Shown: piece by piece, positions 43,071 to 52,972 of the stretch | Position numbering within the stretch: position 1 is the first letter of the stretch | How the letters are laid out: each line of letters starts with the position of its first letter | Assembly (NCBI GenBank): GCA_012064385.1 | Contig: QRDG01000846.1 | Span: 310,001 to 374,000 of the forward strand | Reading direction: 5' to 3' | DNA length: 64,000 nt | DNA from: Puccinellia tenuiflora | Taxonomy: Eukaryota > Streptophyta > Magnoliopsida > Poales > Poaceae | The notes under the pieces: model-generated | Seen by the model: the letters and a program-made list of their open reading frames with translations, nothing else | Database searches by the model: none | What the model was told of the DNA's origin: nothing | Translations under genes and position numbers: made by a program

Positions 43071-44984
43071 TGCTTACCTTCATCGCATGTCACCTCTCGG
43101 ACACAATCTGTTAGATACATCGCAGTCCTCTCGTCCTCCTTTCGTTGCCCCGTGTGGCGGCGGAGGGAGAACCCTAACCGATCTGCCCTAGCTCCCTCTT
43201 CCTCCTCTCATCGTTCCTCGCCGCCGCCAAAGGGTGTAGTCGAGCAAAGCTTGGCCGCGCCGGCGGCGTTGGGATCTAGTCGTCTTTCGCCAGGGAGGTC
43301 TGCACGGGCGCGCGGCCTAGGCTTGGGCGGGGCTCGGCCACCAGGGCCAAGGAGCGAGGGCGATCTAGCGTGCTTTGGCGCGAGGAAACCGCTACGCATG
43401 ACAACGAGTGGTGGCGGCGGCCAGGGCGGTGTTCCCTGGCCAGGAGGCGGCGGCGGTTACCTCCATTGCCGGAGGGTCTGTTTCGGCGTGCTCTCGGGCG
43501 ATGGGTGGCCACGACCATATATTTGACCCCTCGTTTAGATCTGTCGCTGCAACCCTTGGTCGACGGCGGTTCTGGTGGGGCCAGTGACGGCCAGCTGAAG
43601 ATCCTCTGCCAGTGTCCCGGTTGTTGCGTGCGTCTGTTGGCGCTGCTTTGCACGATCCATTCAGCTTCGAGGTCGGGTGGTGCGACTGCCGGTGAAAATC
43701 GCGCCGGCTTCGGTCATGGCAGACAATGGCGACGTTTTTGACGTCGTTTCGTTCTCAAGGCATCGTTGTTGCAGTCCGTGCCACCTAGCCCGGGCTGCTC
43801 TGAGGGAAACCCTAGATCTAAGTTTACTCCCGGATCGGATGATGGTGGCGCCATTGGTGTCGTTCCCCTCTAGAGGGCATCATTTCGAGCATACATTGGC
43901 TGGTGGGCCTACGAGATGGAGCGGCGTTTCATCTACCGCATCGACAACGCGAGTCTCGGTGATGGACGTGCGCAACATGGTTGTGCTGTCTGGCATCATG
44001 GCGACGTCGACGGCAGGCGTGACAAGGTTATAATGTTGATTACTCCTGATGATGGGTTCGTGGAAGAAAGCGACATCGACTTCTGAGTGTGCACATGTGG
44101 TGCGTGATGTGAGTCTTCTGTACCGGTTTGTGCTCCCAGCTCGCTGTTGGGCTGCTTGGTAAGGTCACCGAGTTTAGATGAAGTGCATTGGTATGTGAGA
44201 TCACAACACGTGGCTCCGATCAGTCCACCCCATTCATCAAGTTTGTAGGTGTAGCGACTTATCGCCATAAAAGTGGCTTTTGGTTGATCAATGTATTTCA
44301 TTATAAGGCTTTGTGGTTTATTTTTATAATAATACAAAAGATTGTATGCATCGTTTAGAGGCCCGGGCTCGCCCTCCATTTTAAAGAAAAATCGCCTGTC
44401 ATCTGCCCCCAAAATCTGGTGACTGCTACTTAAACCACTTTGTGCATCTTCTCTTGCCAGGAAAGACAGACGTGCTGGGTCAGTCCGGCACGTCACGCTT
44501 GCTAATACGGCCCGGCTGCGCCGCTAGATTAGAACTTAGTGGGCCAGCATGCAATCCTTGTTCCATTGGGCTCAAAAAGGTAGCTCCCGCCACTTAAACC
44601 ACCATCTGCATTCTCAAAGGAGAGCGCTAATAAATTCCAAGAAACAGAGAAAAAAGGATAGCCAATAGGCCAAATGGCCAACACGTCATAACTGCATCCA
44701 GCTGGATCGATTTGCTCTGATCCATCAGACAAGCAAACGTCATCATTGTCTCAATCCAATTCCTCTTGCCATATATTTAACAATTGTTTTTTGAGTTCAG
44801 ACAACCACATCATCGTCGCATAGGAAAATAGTGAATTAAAAACGTCTGAACCGGAGGATTGGCGCTTTGCTTAACTTGCTAAGAAAATTGCTTAACTTGT
44901 CATTAAGGTGCTGTTGACTAACCTAGTTCATCATGCAGTCCGATGAAGATCATAATATATTCTGATATCTACAGTTTGAGGGCT
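43071..44984. other. non-genic DNA, possible LINE 3' end near 44320-44395
   Basis: GC-rich frames from 43100 to 44030 have no domain and share no exon structure. Near 44325-44395 the sequence ATAATAATACAAAAGATTGT, then ATGCATCGTTTAGAGGCC and an A-rich end, resembles the 3' end of grass LINE-type repeats. The rest is unassigned. Confidence 0.3.
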
Positions 44985-44989
44985 ATAAC

Positions 44990-45347
44990 TGGTAGAAACA
45001 GTTAGGGCTCTACCAGGACTAGGGCGTAGTTTGACGGGAAGGAGGGAGGTTGCGTGGAGGAGGACGTGGTCGCCGGCGCTGGAGCGTCGTCGTGCGTGAG
45101 AGAGAGATGGCGCAAGGGCGGCGGCTAGGGTTAGGTCTCCCGGCTCCCTTCGGGAAGCCGAGCAAATATGATTGCTTCTTGCTTGATTAGATTGATACAT
45201 CTCCTCTCTTTATATAGAGAGGTTTACTTGACTCCCAAGCAAGGCTTACTTGACCCCTAAGCAAGCGACCCTTATCTCTAATTAACCCTAAGACTAACGG
45301 GCTATACTGCTAGCCCAGGCCCATTAGACCTATTACGTACTCTAACA
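44990..45347 (-). repeat. 3' LTR of the small Copia-type element
   Basis: 358 bp; TATATAAAG box on the minus strand near 45215-45223. Confidence 0.9.
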
Positions 45348-45360
45348 CTACACCCCACCT
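45348..45360 (-). promoter_or_regulatory. polypurine tract of the small Copia-type element
   Basis: AGGTGGGGTGTAG on the minus strand directly before the 3' LTR. Confidence 0.75.
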
Positions 45361-45685
45361 GGACATGCAGCTTGTCCTCGAGCTGCAGCCTAACCAACTT
45401 ATAACCATGACTCGACGCAACACACCCCTAAGACCTAAAAACAAGCTTTTTACATCTCGGCTTGTTTTATTACTCTCAACCTGAAATGGACTGGGACGCT
45501 TTATTTGGGAACACTGAACAAAAAGTGGACACCATCCGCACGTCGGACGTGCATGTGTACAGCCACCTGGATCCCATGGACACCATCTGGACAAAAGGAG
45601 TGCATGTGTATGGCCACCTGGAAGTGGTCGCAAGAGCGACCAGCAGAGGCGCCCACGCGGCGGCCGGCGGCGGAATGCAGTGGTG

Positions 45686-46546
45686 CTACGCGGTGCGCTC
45701 CTGTCGGTGACACCATGCATTCTCCCCGCCGGACGGCTGTTGGTCTGCACCGCACAGAGAAGAGTGGAGGGCTTGCGATGGAGAATGACGACGAGGGGTG
45801 TGCCCCCCCCCCCCCCAACCGCCGATGTCGCAGACTTTGAGGTCGCTGCCCGCGGGGAAAACAGCATGCCCGTTTGTGGGGGAAACCGCATGCCCAAGAT
45901 CTCCGACGCAGCGGACGAGATCGAGGTCCTTTGCGCAGCGAAGGGCAACTTGGAGGAGCGGCAGCTGCAGACCACACATCTCTCGCACACGCCGACGCGC
46001 TAGGAGGCCGCGTGCAGCAGCCTGCAGCCTCACCGCCGCCGACACGTGGCGGGTAGCGATCCAAGACGGAAGCGGTGACGGCGACGGCTGGAACTTGATC
46101 TGCTGGATGGGAACGCCCTGGGACGGCGGCGGCGCTGATGGGAACGAGGTCGGCGCAGTCCCGGCGTAGGGCATCCCATACTGGTACGAGATGACCGGCG
46201 CTGTGGTCGCGGTCGAGGGCGGCGGCGGCGGGGGTAGCTGCTGTTGGTGTGGCAGCGGAGGAGGTGGCTGCTGGGGATGCAGCTGGGGCGCATAGGGCCC
46301 GACGAGGAAGGCCCTGATGCCCGCCACGGCCTGCCGTAATTCCAGGATTGCGGCTGTCATCTGCTCCGGGGTGAGGACAAAGGCGGACGGCGCCGGGGCA
46401 GAGGGTGCAATCGCCCCTAAGGACGCCAGTACGCCCAATGCCGGCGCGCCTGCTGTGTGGGGCAGCAGCGCCGATGGAGACGCTGGTGGCGGCGGGTAGG
46501 TGTGCGGCGGCGGCGGGTGGGAGGAACTCGGTGGAGGGCTGGACAT
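45686..46546 (-). CDS. gag-like ORF with proline-rich region and IQ motif
   Basis: The ATG at 46546 lies 17 bases after the PBS. The 286-codon frame starts MSSPPPSSSHPPPPHTYPPP. It then has a short helical block (FVLTPEQMTAAILELRQAVA), a glutamine/proline-rich stretch and, near residue 170, AAVRLQAAARGLLARRRVRE. The last matches the IQ calmodulin-binding consensus [IVL]QxxxRGxxx[RK]. The remainder (LQLPLLQVALRCAKDLDL onward) loses character. Longer reading from 46753 would start inside the LTR and is less likely. No zinc knuckle, protease or RT. The role is unknown; position alone suggests a gag-like or truncated polyprotein product. Confidence 0.55.
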   Translation of the reverse strand: MSSPPPSSSHPPPPHTYPPPPASPSALLPHTAGAPALGVLASLGAIAPSAPAPSAFVLTPEQMTAAILELRQAVAGIRAFLVGPYAPQLHPQQPPPPLPHQQQLPPPPPPSTATTAPVISYQYGMPYAGTAPTSFPSAPPPSQGVPIQQIKFQPSPSPLPSWIATRHVSAAVRLQAAARGLLARRRVREMCGLQLPLLQVALRCAKDLDLVRCVGDLGHAVSPTNGHAVFPAGSDLKVCDIGGWGGGGHTPRRHSPSQALHSSLCGADQQPSGGENAWCHRQERTA

Positions 46547-46562
46547 GATCGAACCCGGGAAA

Positions 46563-46574
46563 GCTGATACCAAA
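46563..46574 (-). promoter_or_regulatory. PBS of the small Copia-type element (tRNA-Met type)
   Basis: TGGTATCAGC on the minus strand, three bases inside the 5' LTR. Confidence 0.8.
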
Positions 46575-46575
46575 T

Positions 46576-46935
46576 TGGTAGAAACAGCTAGGGCTCTACC
46601 AGGTCTAGGGCGTAGTTTGACGGGAAGGAGGGAGGTTGCCTGGAGGAGGACGTGGTCGCCGGCGCTGGAGCGCCGTCGTGCGTGAGAGAGAGAGATGGCG
46701 CAAGGGCGGCGGCTAGGGTTAGGTCTCCCGGCTCCCTTCGGGAAGCCGAGCAAATATGATTGCTTCTTGCTTGATTAGATTGATACATCTCCTCTCTTTA
46801 TATAGAGAGGTTTACTTGACTCCCAAGCAAGGCTTACTTGACCCCTAAGCAAGCGACCCTTATCTCTAATTAACCCTAAGACTAACGGGCTATACTGCCA
46901 GCCCAGGCCCATTAGGCCTATTACGTACTCTAACA
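46576..46935 (-). repeat. 5' LTR of the small Copia-type element
   Basis: 360 bp, near-identical to 44990-45347. Confidence 0.9.
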
Positions 46936-46940
46936 ATAAC

Positions 46941-47964
46941 CCAGTCAGTTTCAGTTCTGTCCTTGGATATATCAATGTGGTACCCGTGGTACTGTCCGAT
47001 TCCGTCGAGTATATTTATTTTCAGTCGTTCACTATGATATAATTTGGTTTAACCGTTGATTAAAAGAGTCCATCTTCCTCTTTTTTCCTCAATCGTTGGT
47101 CGTACCCCACGCTTTACCGAATAAAAACGTAAACACGGAGAAGACAGCCGTCGCCCACGTCGAAGATGGTACAGCAGTCGACAGTGTCGGAGACAACCAT
47201 CGCTTCGTCATTGTTGCACACCCCCATTGATCCCAATCGCTATGGATTTCACGAGCTTTGCGCCAGCGTCGCTTCTCGCCGTCGCTGTAGAAGACCGCCG
47301 CCGCAGCTCCGCTGTTGGCGCTTGCATGCAGTATCGGTGACGGTCGTTCACTGTCCGTTTGAAACATGGGTGGCGGTTCTTGGCAGCTTCGGCGATGCGT
47401 TAGAGCGTGGGAGCAGATTGTGCGTGACCGGCGTTGATGAAGCAGAGCGCGGCCGGCGGACGGGGACGCATCAGTGTGTTGGCGGCCGGCGGCGACGCAG
47501 CAGATCGTGCGCGGCCAGCGGCGTAGATCAGCTGAGTACAAGCTTTTCCAAAAGAAGGTACCATGGCATGGAGCAAACAAAGAAGAAGAACGGTGAAGAA
47601 CTATTTGACCAGAGAAAAGGCTGACAACGATTAAAACTAATCCGATGGCTACGCGTGCTGAGGATACGTTGCCTCGAATCCTCCGGCTGTACTATTTCCT
47701 CTAACTAGTAACCATGCACGTGCAAGGCCCGTCTATACAATTCGGTTAAAAATATTTCTTGTCAACCGATATAAAATCAACAAAAAAGATTCGAAACTTT
47801 CGTACCAATAATATGAAATCTTTGAAAAATGTACTTTCGAATCAGCTTGTTATGTCCTAAAAAACAACACCATGAATAGAGATTGTAGATGTAGATCGAC
47901 GATATATCACCTGACACGCCGATATTAATTCAATTAAAAATATCAGAATTTTGGAAACCTAATA
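46941..47964. other. non-genic DNA, no gene seen
   Basis: ORFs at 47089-47580 (minus) and 47166-47624 (plus) overlap each other, are rich in Arg/Ser/Cys and lack domains. ACTAGTAACCATGCACGTGC near 47706 looks like a repeat end but no partner was found. Confidence 0.4.
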
Positions 47965-47994
47965 CACTAGTAGAAAAAAGGTTATAGCCGCCGG

Positions 47995-48350
47995 GCTCTC
48001 GCTGGCGAACAAAAAAAAAACATTCGCCAGTGGTAAATATCGCTGGCGAATATTAGTTCCACTTCGCCAGTGGTACTTGCACTACCACTGACGAACACGC
48101 TCCCCTGTCCGCCAGTGGTAAGGGCGTGACCGGGGCGACCCAGCGGCGCCACCTACCGCTGGCGAACACGGAGCTCGTTCGCCAGCGGTATGTTAATTAC
48201 CGCTGACGAACATTCTTTCCTGCTCGCCAGTGGTAGGTGGTCCTGGTGGGGTCGCCCGGGCCCTCACTTACCACTGGCGAACATGCTGAAGCTGTTCGCC
48301 AGCGGTATTTTAAGTACCACTGGCGAACAAGCTGTCAGTTCGACGGTGGT
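47995..48350. repeat. subterminal palindrome array of the second CACTA element
   Basis: About seven paired half-sites of the form TACCACTGGCGAAC ... GTTCGCCAGTGGTA. The layout is that of the first CACTA element but with a different half-site; both contain TGGCG followed by [AC]AC. Confidence 0.85.
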
Positions 48351-48586
48351 AACCTGGAGCTTCCACTTCAACTCGACCAGCCCCCATCCCCACTCCATTA
48401 TTGCATCTCACTCTCCCCTTCACACTAGCTCAAACCTACCCCATTAAATCCCCACCCCCCATCATTTCCCACTTGTTTTAACTAATAAAAACTAGTTTAC
48501 TTGATAGATCTAGCCTTACCTCTCTCTATAAATCATATCCACCAAAGGATTTCCCTCCACAACTATTCTAGATCTAGATCTAGCCC

Positions 48587-49845
48587 TGTCGTGGTGGTGC
48601 ACGGACAGATGCCTAGGGGTAGGCTTGAGTTTGGGGGCCGATGGACGCTAGAGGATTCGGGGAGGGATTATGCGTAGGAATACGCACACACAGAAACACA
48701 CACACACACGGTTTACCCAGGTTCGGGGCCCTCGTGAGGAGGTAAAACCCCTACTCCTGCTTGTCTGACTATATTTGTGTATCAATCTGTGTTACAGAAG
48801 CGCTCCTTGAGCTGTCTTTCTACCCCTGAACTAGACAGCACTAAGCTTATGCAGAGAGGAAAGCTAGCAGAGAGTGCAGAGAGAAAAGAGCCAAGCGAGC
48901 TGCCTCTGCCGTCGTCCTCCTCGTCTCCTCCCCCTGGTGCTCTCTAAATAGAGAGAGCCTAGGGGACAAGCAGGGGACAAAGGGACAAGGGGGCAAGAAG
49001 TACTACGCCTAGTACACTATTGCTGACATGACCACTGGGGTCTTATCGATACTGTGCACGCGGCATGCACACACTGTGGCCATGCTGCCTGCGTCCTTGG
49101 TCTTCATTAGCTTGTCCTTTGATCTTATCTCCTGGGATGGGGTAGCCGGTACTGGTATCTTGTGCCGGTCAGGGAAGTACTGGGGACGCTGGAGTGCCGG
49201 TCCGTCAAGGTGGAGATGTCGGTCGATGTAGCTGTCGAGGACGCTGCCGAGGTAGCGATCCGGGTCGATGCACTGATCGATGGAAATGCTGGTAGATGGA
49301 GAACCCAGCCTGCCTGCGGATCTCGACCCATCCGAGGTAAGTACCTTGGTCCATCCGAGGTGGTGGGAGGCCCGGCATGCCCGAGTAAGCTGGAACTCGG
49401 CCCAGCCGAGTTGCGCTGGAGGTCGGCCTAGCCGAGGTGCGGGACGCCGGCCCAGCCAAGTGAGCTGATGTACAGGACGGCTCGGCCCAGTCGAGGTACG
49501 GGACGGCTCGGCCCAGCCGAGGTACGGGACGACTTCGGCTCAGCCGAGGCGCGGGAGGACTCGGCCCAGCCGGATGCTGGAGACTCGGTCGGACCGAGAT
49601 GGGGCCATGTCGGCCTAGCGGCAGCCCATGAGAAGGAAGCCAGAGCCCGTCCGGATTAAGCAATCCGAGACAAGCCTTATGCCGGCCTGGTTCTGGTTAT
49701 GTCTATCCAATTCAATCCCGTTTCGGCCCACGCTGCCTTCTCCTCCTTTTTTCTCTATCTTCTATCTATTTAACTCCTGCTTTTATCTCTTTTACTAATC
49801 CAATCACCCCATAACTTTGGGATACCAGGGATTACATCCCCGACA
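48587..49845. mobile_element. solo LTR with AGCCC target duplication
   Basis: Tips TGTCGTGGTGGTGC and ATCCCCGACA, flanked by AGCCC (48582-48586 and 49846-49850). 1259 bp, no PBS or coding motif. It splits the second CACTA element between its subterminal array and transposase. Confidence 0.82.
49370..49620. repeat. CTCGGCCCAGCCGAGGT minirepeats in the solo LTR
   Basis: Near-palindromic CTCGGCCCAGCCGAGGTACG words recur about every 25-35 bases, roughly seven times, with substitutions. Confidence 0.7.
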
Positions 49846-49850
49846 AGCCC

Positions 49851-50249
49851 CACACACACACACTCTCTCTCTCCAACACAAAGACTCAAAGCTCCAAGCA
49901 TTCCACACCACTTTCTCGGTGAACTTGACTCAATCTCGTACGTGTGGTCATCTAATTATGATGGATCGACTATATATAAGTTAAAGATTTTTTGTGAAAT
50001 TTGACCGGAAATTGCCGGAATTGACTATATATGTGTTAAATTGTGCATGTTGTGGTTGTGTGAAAATGTGAAATTAAAATGAGTTGCCAATATTTTGCCG
50101 GGATGTTGATTAATTTCCGTCTCGACAAATTTTGGCACTCCCTCTTAGGTCCTATTTCTAGGAAGGTCATGCCGATTTTTTTCGTGAAAAACAATATATA
50201 TATATGGTTCTAATAATTGTATTATTTGTTCTACACCGTGCAGGCGACA
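49851..50249 (+). other. CACTA element leader before the transposase
   Basis: No ORF of note. A CACA/CTCT microsatellite at 49850-49875 and an AT-rich stretch. TTCTACACCGTGCAG at 50229-50243 looks like a splice acceptor just before the transposase ATG, suggesting an intron here. Confidence 0.45.
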
Positions 50250-51930
50250 ATGGTCAATTTGAGCGAATGTGTCATGAATAGATACTTGAGGCACGCGACG
50301 GAAGACATGTTACGGAATAATCGCAAAATGATACAATGTCCGTGTCGAATATGCAGACTAGAGGGCGCCCTCGACCCCTTTAGCGGACAGTTGCTGGAGC
50401 ACCTGCTCAGGCGTGGTTTCATGGAGGGGCACACTCAGTGGATAAGTGATGATGAAGATGATGACCAAATCCATGGGGCGGCGGCAGGAAATGATCAGGA
50501 AGGGCAGCAGGTCAATGATGACAACGAGGTGCAAGAAGATGATCAAGAGCCTGCTCATCCGACACATGATATGTATGCTGGAGAAGACAGTGATGAACAA
50601 CACGTAACGGAGGAAGACGAGGACACGCGGGCACCGCTAACTTCAGTCGTGCGGGACTGCTTCTCAAGAAGACAACTAACCCCAGATTTGCTGCAAGAGA
50701 GCAATCTAAACTGGCGGAACTAGAGATAGACTCGAATACTCCGTTGTATCCAGATTGCGAACCGAATGACTCCCGCTTGAAAGTAGCGCTCGATGTTCTG
50801 CAGATGAAGGCAAGATACAAATGGAGCGACGTAAGCCTCGACGCAAGTCTGCAATACTGGCAGAGCAAGCTTCCGAAGGAGAACACGTGTCCTAAAAGTT
50901 GTGACGAAGCCAAGAAAATCGTGTGCCCCTTTGATTTACCGCACGAAAAATACCACGTGTGCATCAATGACTACTACATCTTTCGGGAAGGGGACACGGA
51001 CAAGACCGCATGTCCGGTGTGCAAGGCTGCTCGATACAAGAAAGGGAGGAATAAAGCTCCTCGAAAAGTTGTGTGGTACTTTCCGCTCATCCCCCGTCTG
51101 CAGCGCTATTTCGTGGACCTCAAGGAAGCAAAGCTCATGCGCAGGCACGCAGAGAGAAGGGAGAAAGTTCTGAAAGATCCAGAGCGGAATGAAAAGGTAA
51201 ATCTGACACACCCTTCGGATGCATGCCAGTGGAAAGCATTAGACGATGAATATCCAACTTTCAGGGCAGAGCCAAGGAACATTAGGTTGGGTGCGAGCAT
51301 CGATGAGCACAATCCGTTTGGCAACCAGAGCAGCACACATAGCACCTGGCCCGTGTTCGTATGGATATACAACCTCCCGTCCTGGTTGTGCATGAAGAGG
51401 AAGTACATACACATGAGCATGCTCATTCAAGGGCCGAAACAACCGGGCACCGACATCCATCTCTATCTGAAGCTACTGAAAGATGAGCCACACACGTTAT
51501 GGGAGGAAGGCGGGGTCAACACATGGGACGCCCTCGCAGAACAATATTTTCCTATGAGAGCCGCCTTGCTCTGTACGGTACACGACTTGCCCGGATACGG
51601 ATACGTCTCAGGCCAGGTGTGTGAGGTGCATGGATCAGCCGACATTTCACCAGCTCCAGAAAGATCCCGGGTCTTCGAAAACCGTCTACATCGGCCATCA
51701 AAGGTGGCTACACATTAAAGACTCGTGGAGAAGGCGTGGAGACCTTTTCAATGGCCAAGATGAGCTCCGGGGACCTCCACGTAGGAGGTGCGGCGAAGAA
51801 ATATATGATTTGCTGAATGAATGGGAAGAGTGCCCTCAGCCGGGAATGAAGCAAAAGGCGCCAAAATCACTCCTAGATGTATGGAAGACGAGGTCCGTGT
51901 TTTGGGACTTGCCATACTGGCCCATCCTCG
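50250..51930 (+). pseudogene. CACTA TNP2-type transposase, frameshifted and truncated
   Basis: From ATG at 50250: a transposase-associated domain (MIQCPCRICRLEG, then LLEHLLRRGFMEGHTQWI), then an acidic linker. The frame breaks near 50670 and continues at 50744 with PNDSRLKVALDVLQMKARYK, KIVCPFDLPHEKYHVCINDY, ACPVCKAARYKKGRNKAPRK, WYFPLIPRLQRYF, FGNQSSTHSTWPVFVWIYNL and PSWLCMKRKYIHMSMLIQGP, the hallmark blocks of the Transposase_21 (TNP2) family. A second frame change near 51615 leads to RCMDQPTFHQLQKD, KTVYIGHQRWL and TRSVFWDLPYWPILG, where the Gypsy insertion cuts it. The family protein would cut the element ends for cut-and-paste movement. Two frameshifts and the truncation make this copy inactive. 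Confidence 0.88.
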
Positions 51931-51931
51931 G

Positions 51932-52472
51932 TGTCGTGGTATTGTCGAATCTAGCCGCGGCAGGGGTGCCATCGAGCTAGGTAGAGCGAGGGGTTTTGGA
52001 GAAGTTGGGGATTCCGGCTTAGGGATAGACACCAGTTTACCCAGCTTCGGATCACACGACGGTGGCGTGATCCTACGTGCTGCTATAAATCACTATATAG
52101 GCAATATCGCCGAGTTACAGTGAGATCTCGCCGAGATTGAGGTTCTCGTCGAGATGAATCGTATCAAGAGTGCGTGCCCTAAGGCGTCCCATAGGCCGGC
52201 TTATATAGGCGTCCGGCCTAGGGCTTACAGGAGAAAACCTACCGACTAAGTCAGAGTCCTAAACTAATCCGGCTTGGGCTTTGTCTTGTGGGCCAAGTCT
52301 TCGCAATACCAGCCGCCTTCTGGAACCTTCCTTAGACCGGATGGGCCTCCTGCGCTTCATCATACTGGGCCGCCCGATAAGCCGGAATTCGGCTTATCAC
52401 CACTATGGGCCACCCTGGTATTCTGGCTTAGCTTCATATCCGTGAGGGTACCTGTTCGGCATAACCCCAACA
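51932..52472 (-). repeat. 3' LTR of the Tat element
   Basis: 541 bp; plus-strand ends TGTCGTGGTATTGTCG and ACCCCAACA. TATATAAG box on the minus strand at 52200-52207. Confidence 0.9.
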
Positions 52473-52490
52473 TTAGCCCCCGGAAAGCTT
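52473..52490 (-). promoter_or_regulatory. polypurine tract of the Tat element
   Basis: CTTTCCGGGGGCTAA on the minus strand directly before the 3' LTR. Confidence 0.8.
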
Positions 52491-52863
52491 CAAGTACTTG
52501 TTCGGTTGGCTTCATCTTCCCGACAAAACTCCATCCGGGAAGTTCTTCATCCGTCTTTTAGTCTTGGAGCATTCCTAGAAACTTTGCAGAACATGCCGAA
52601 CTTGTTTGCCGATCTCATAGTGCCGGCTTATTATGTCGGAGAAATCCACTTGAACACGTACCGACACGCGTCCACCGATTTGACTACTCTGTCAGACTCG
52701 ATAGAGTGAGTGGAGAAGCATCTTTGAATGTAGGGGCTAACAGCGTTTTTCCCGCGCGAGAATCGAGGAGTCGGAGGAGAGCAAACGTCTCACAACGGCT
52801 AGATCCGCGACGCGTGGCGAAAATCTCGGCCCGTGACCGTTGCGCGGATCTCGGCGCGTCCGC

Positions 52864-52870
52864 TATAAAT
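52864..52870 (+). promoter_or_regulatory. TATA box of the antisense gene
   Basis: TATAAAT on the plus strand, about 105 bases before the ATG at 52973, in a GC-rich promoter-like stretch (52700-52970). Confidence 0.55.
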
Positions 52871-52972
52871 CCCGGACGTCTCGCCTCCGCCGTCGCCACT
52901 CGCCATTTGCAACCCTAGCATCCATCTCTCAGATCTCTTCTCCCCCGATCTCGAGCTTTTCTTCCAAGACCC

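Larger units (their letters stand above)
44990..46935 (-). mobile_element. small non-autonomous Copia-type LTR element, ATAAC target duplication
   Basis: LTRs 44990-45347 and 46576-46935 (358 and 360 bp, TGGTAGAAACAG ... CTCTAACA). Target duplication ATAAC (44985-44989 and 46936-46940). PBS TGGTATCAGCTT on the minus strand at the right LTR and a polypurine tract AGGTGGGGTGTAG at the left LTR. The 1.2-kb interior has one ORF and no pol. LTRs differ by few bases, so the insertion is young. Confidence 0.9.
47965..51931 (+). mobile_element. autonomous-type CACTA (En/Spm) transposon, 5' part
   Basis: Left tip CACTAGTAGAAAAAAGG at 47965, closely like the minus-strand tip of the element at 8159-9881. 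A subterminal repeat array follows, then (after a solo LTR at 48587-49845) a TNP2-type transposase region. The element is cut at 51931 by the Tat Gypsy insertion; its 3' half lies beyond the window. Confidence 0.85.

Noticed and set aside
43014..44030. Candidate protein gene (ORFs of 118-170 codons)
   Set aside because: Overlapping frames on both strands, Gly/Arg-rich composition, no domain, no consistent splice model.
47166..47624. 152-codon plus-strand ORF
   Set aside because: Overlaps a minus-strand ORF of similar length and has no domain or splice context.
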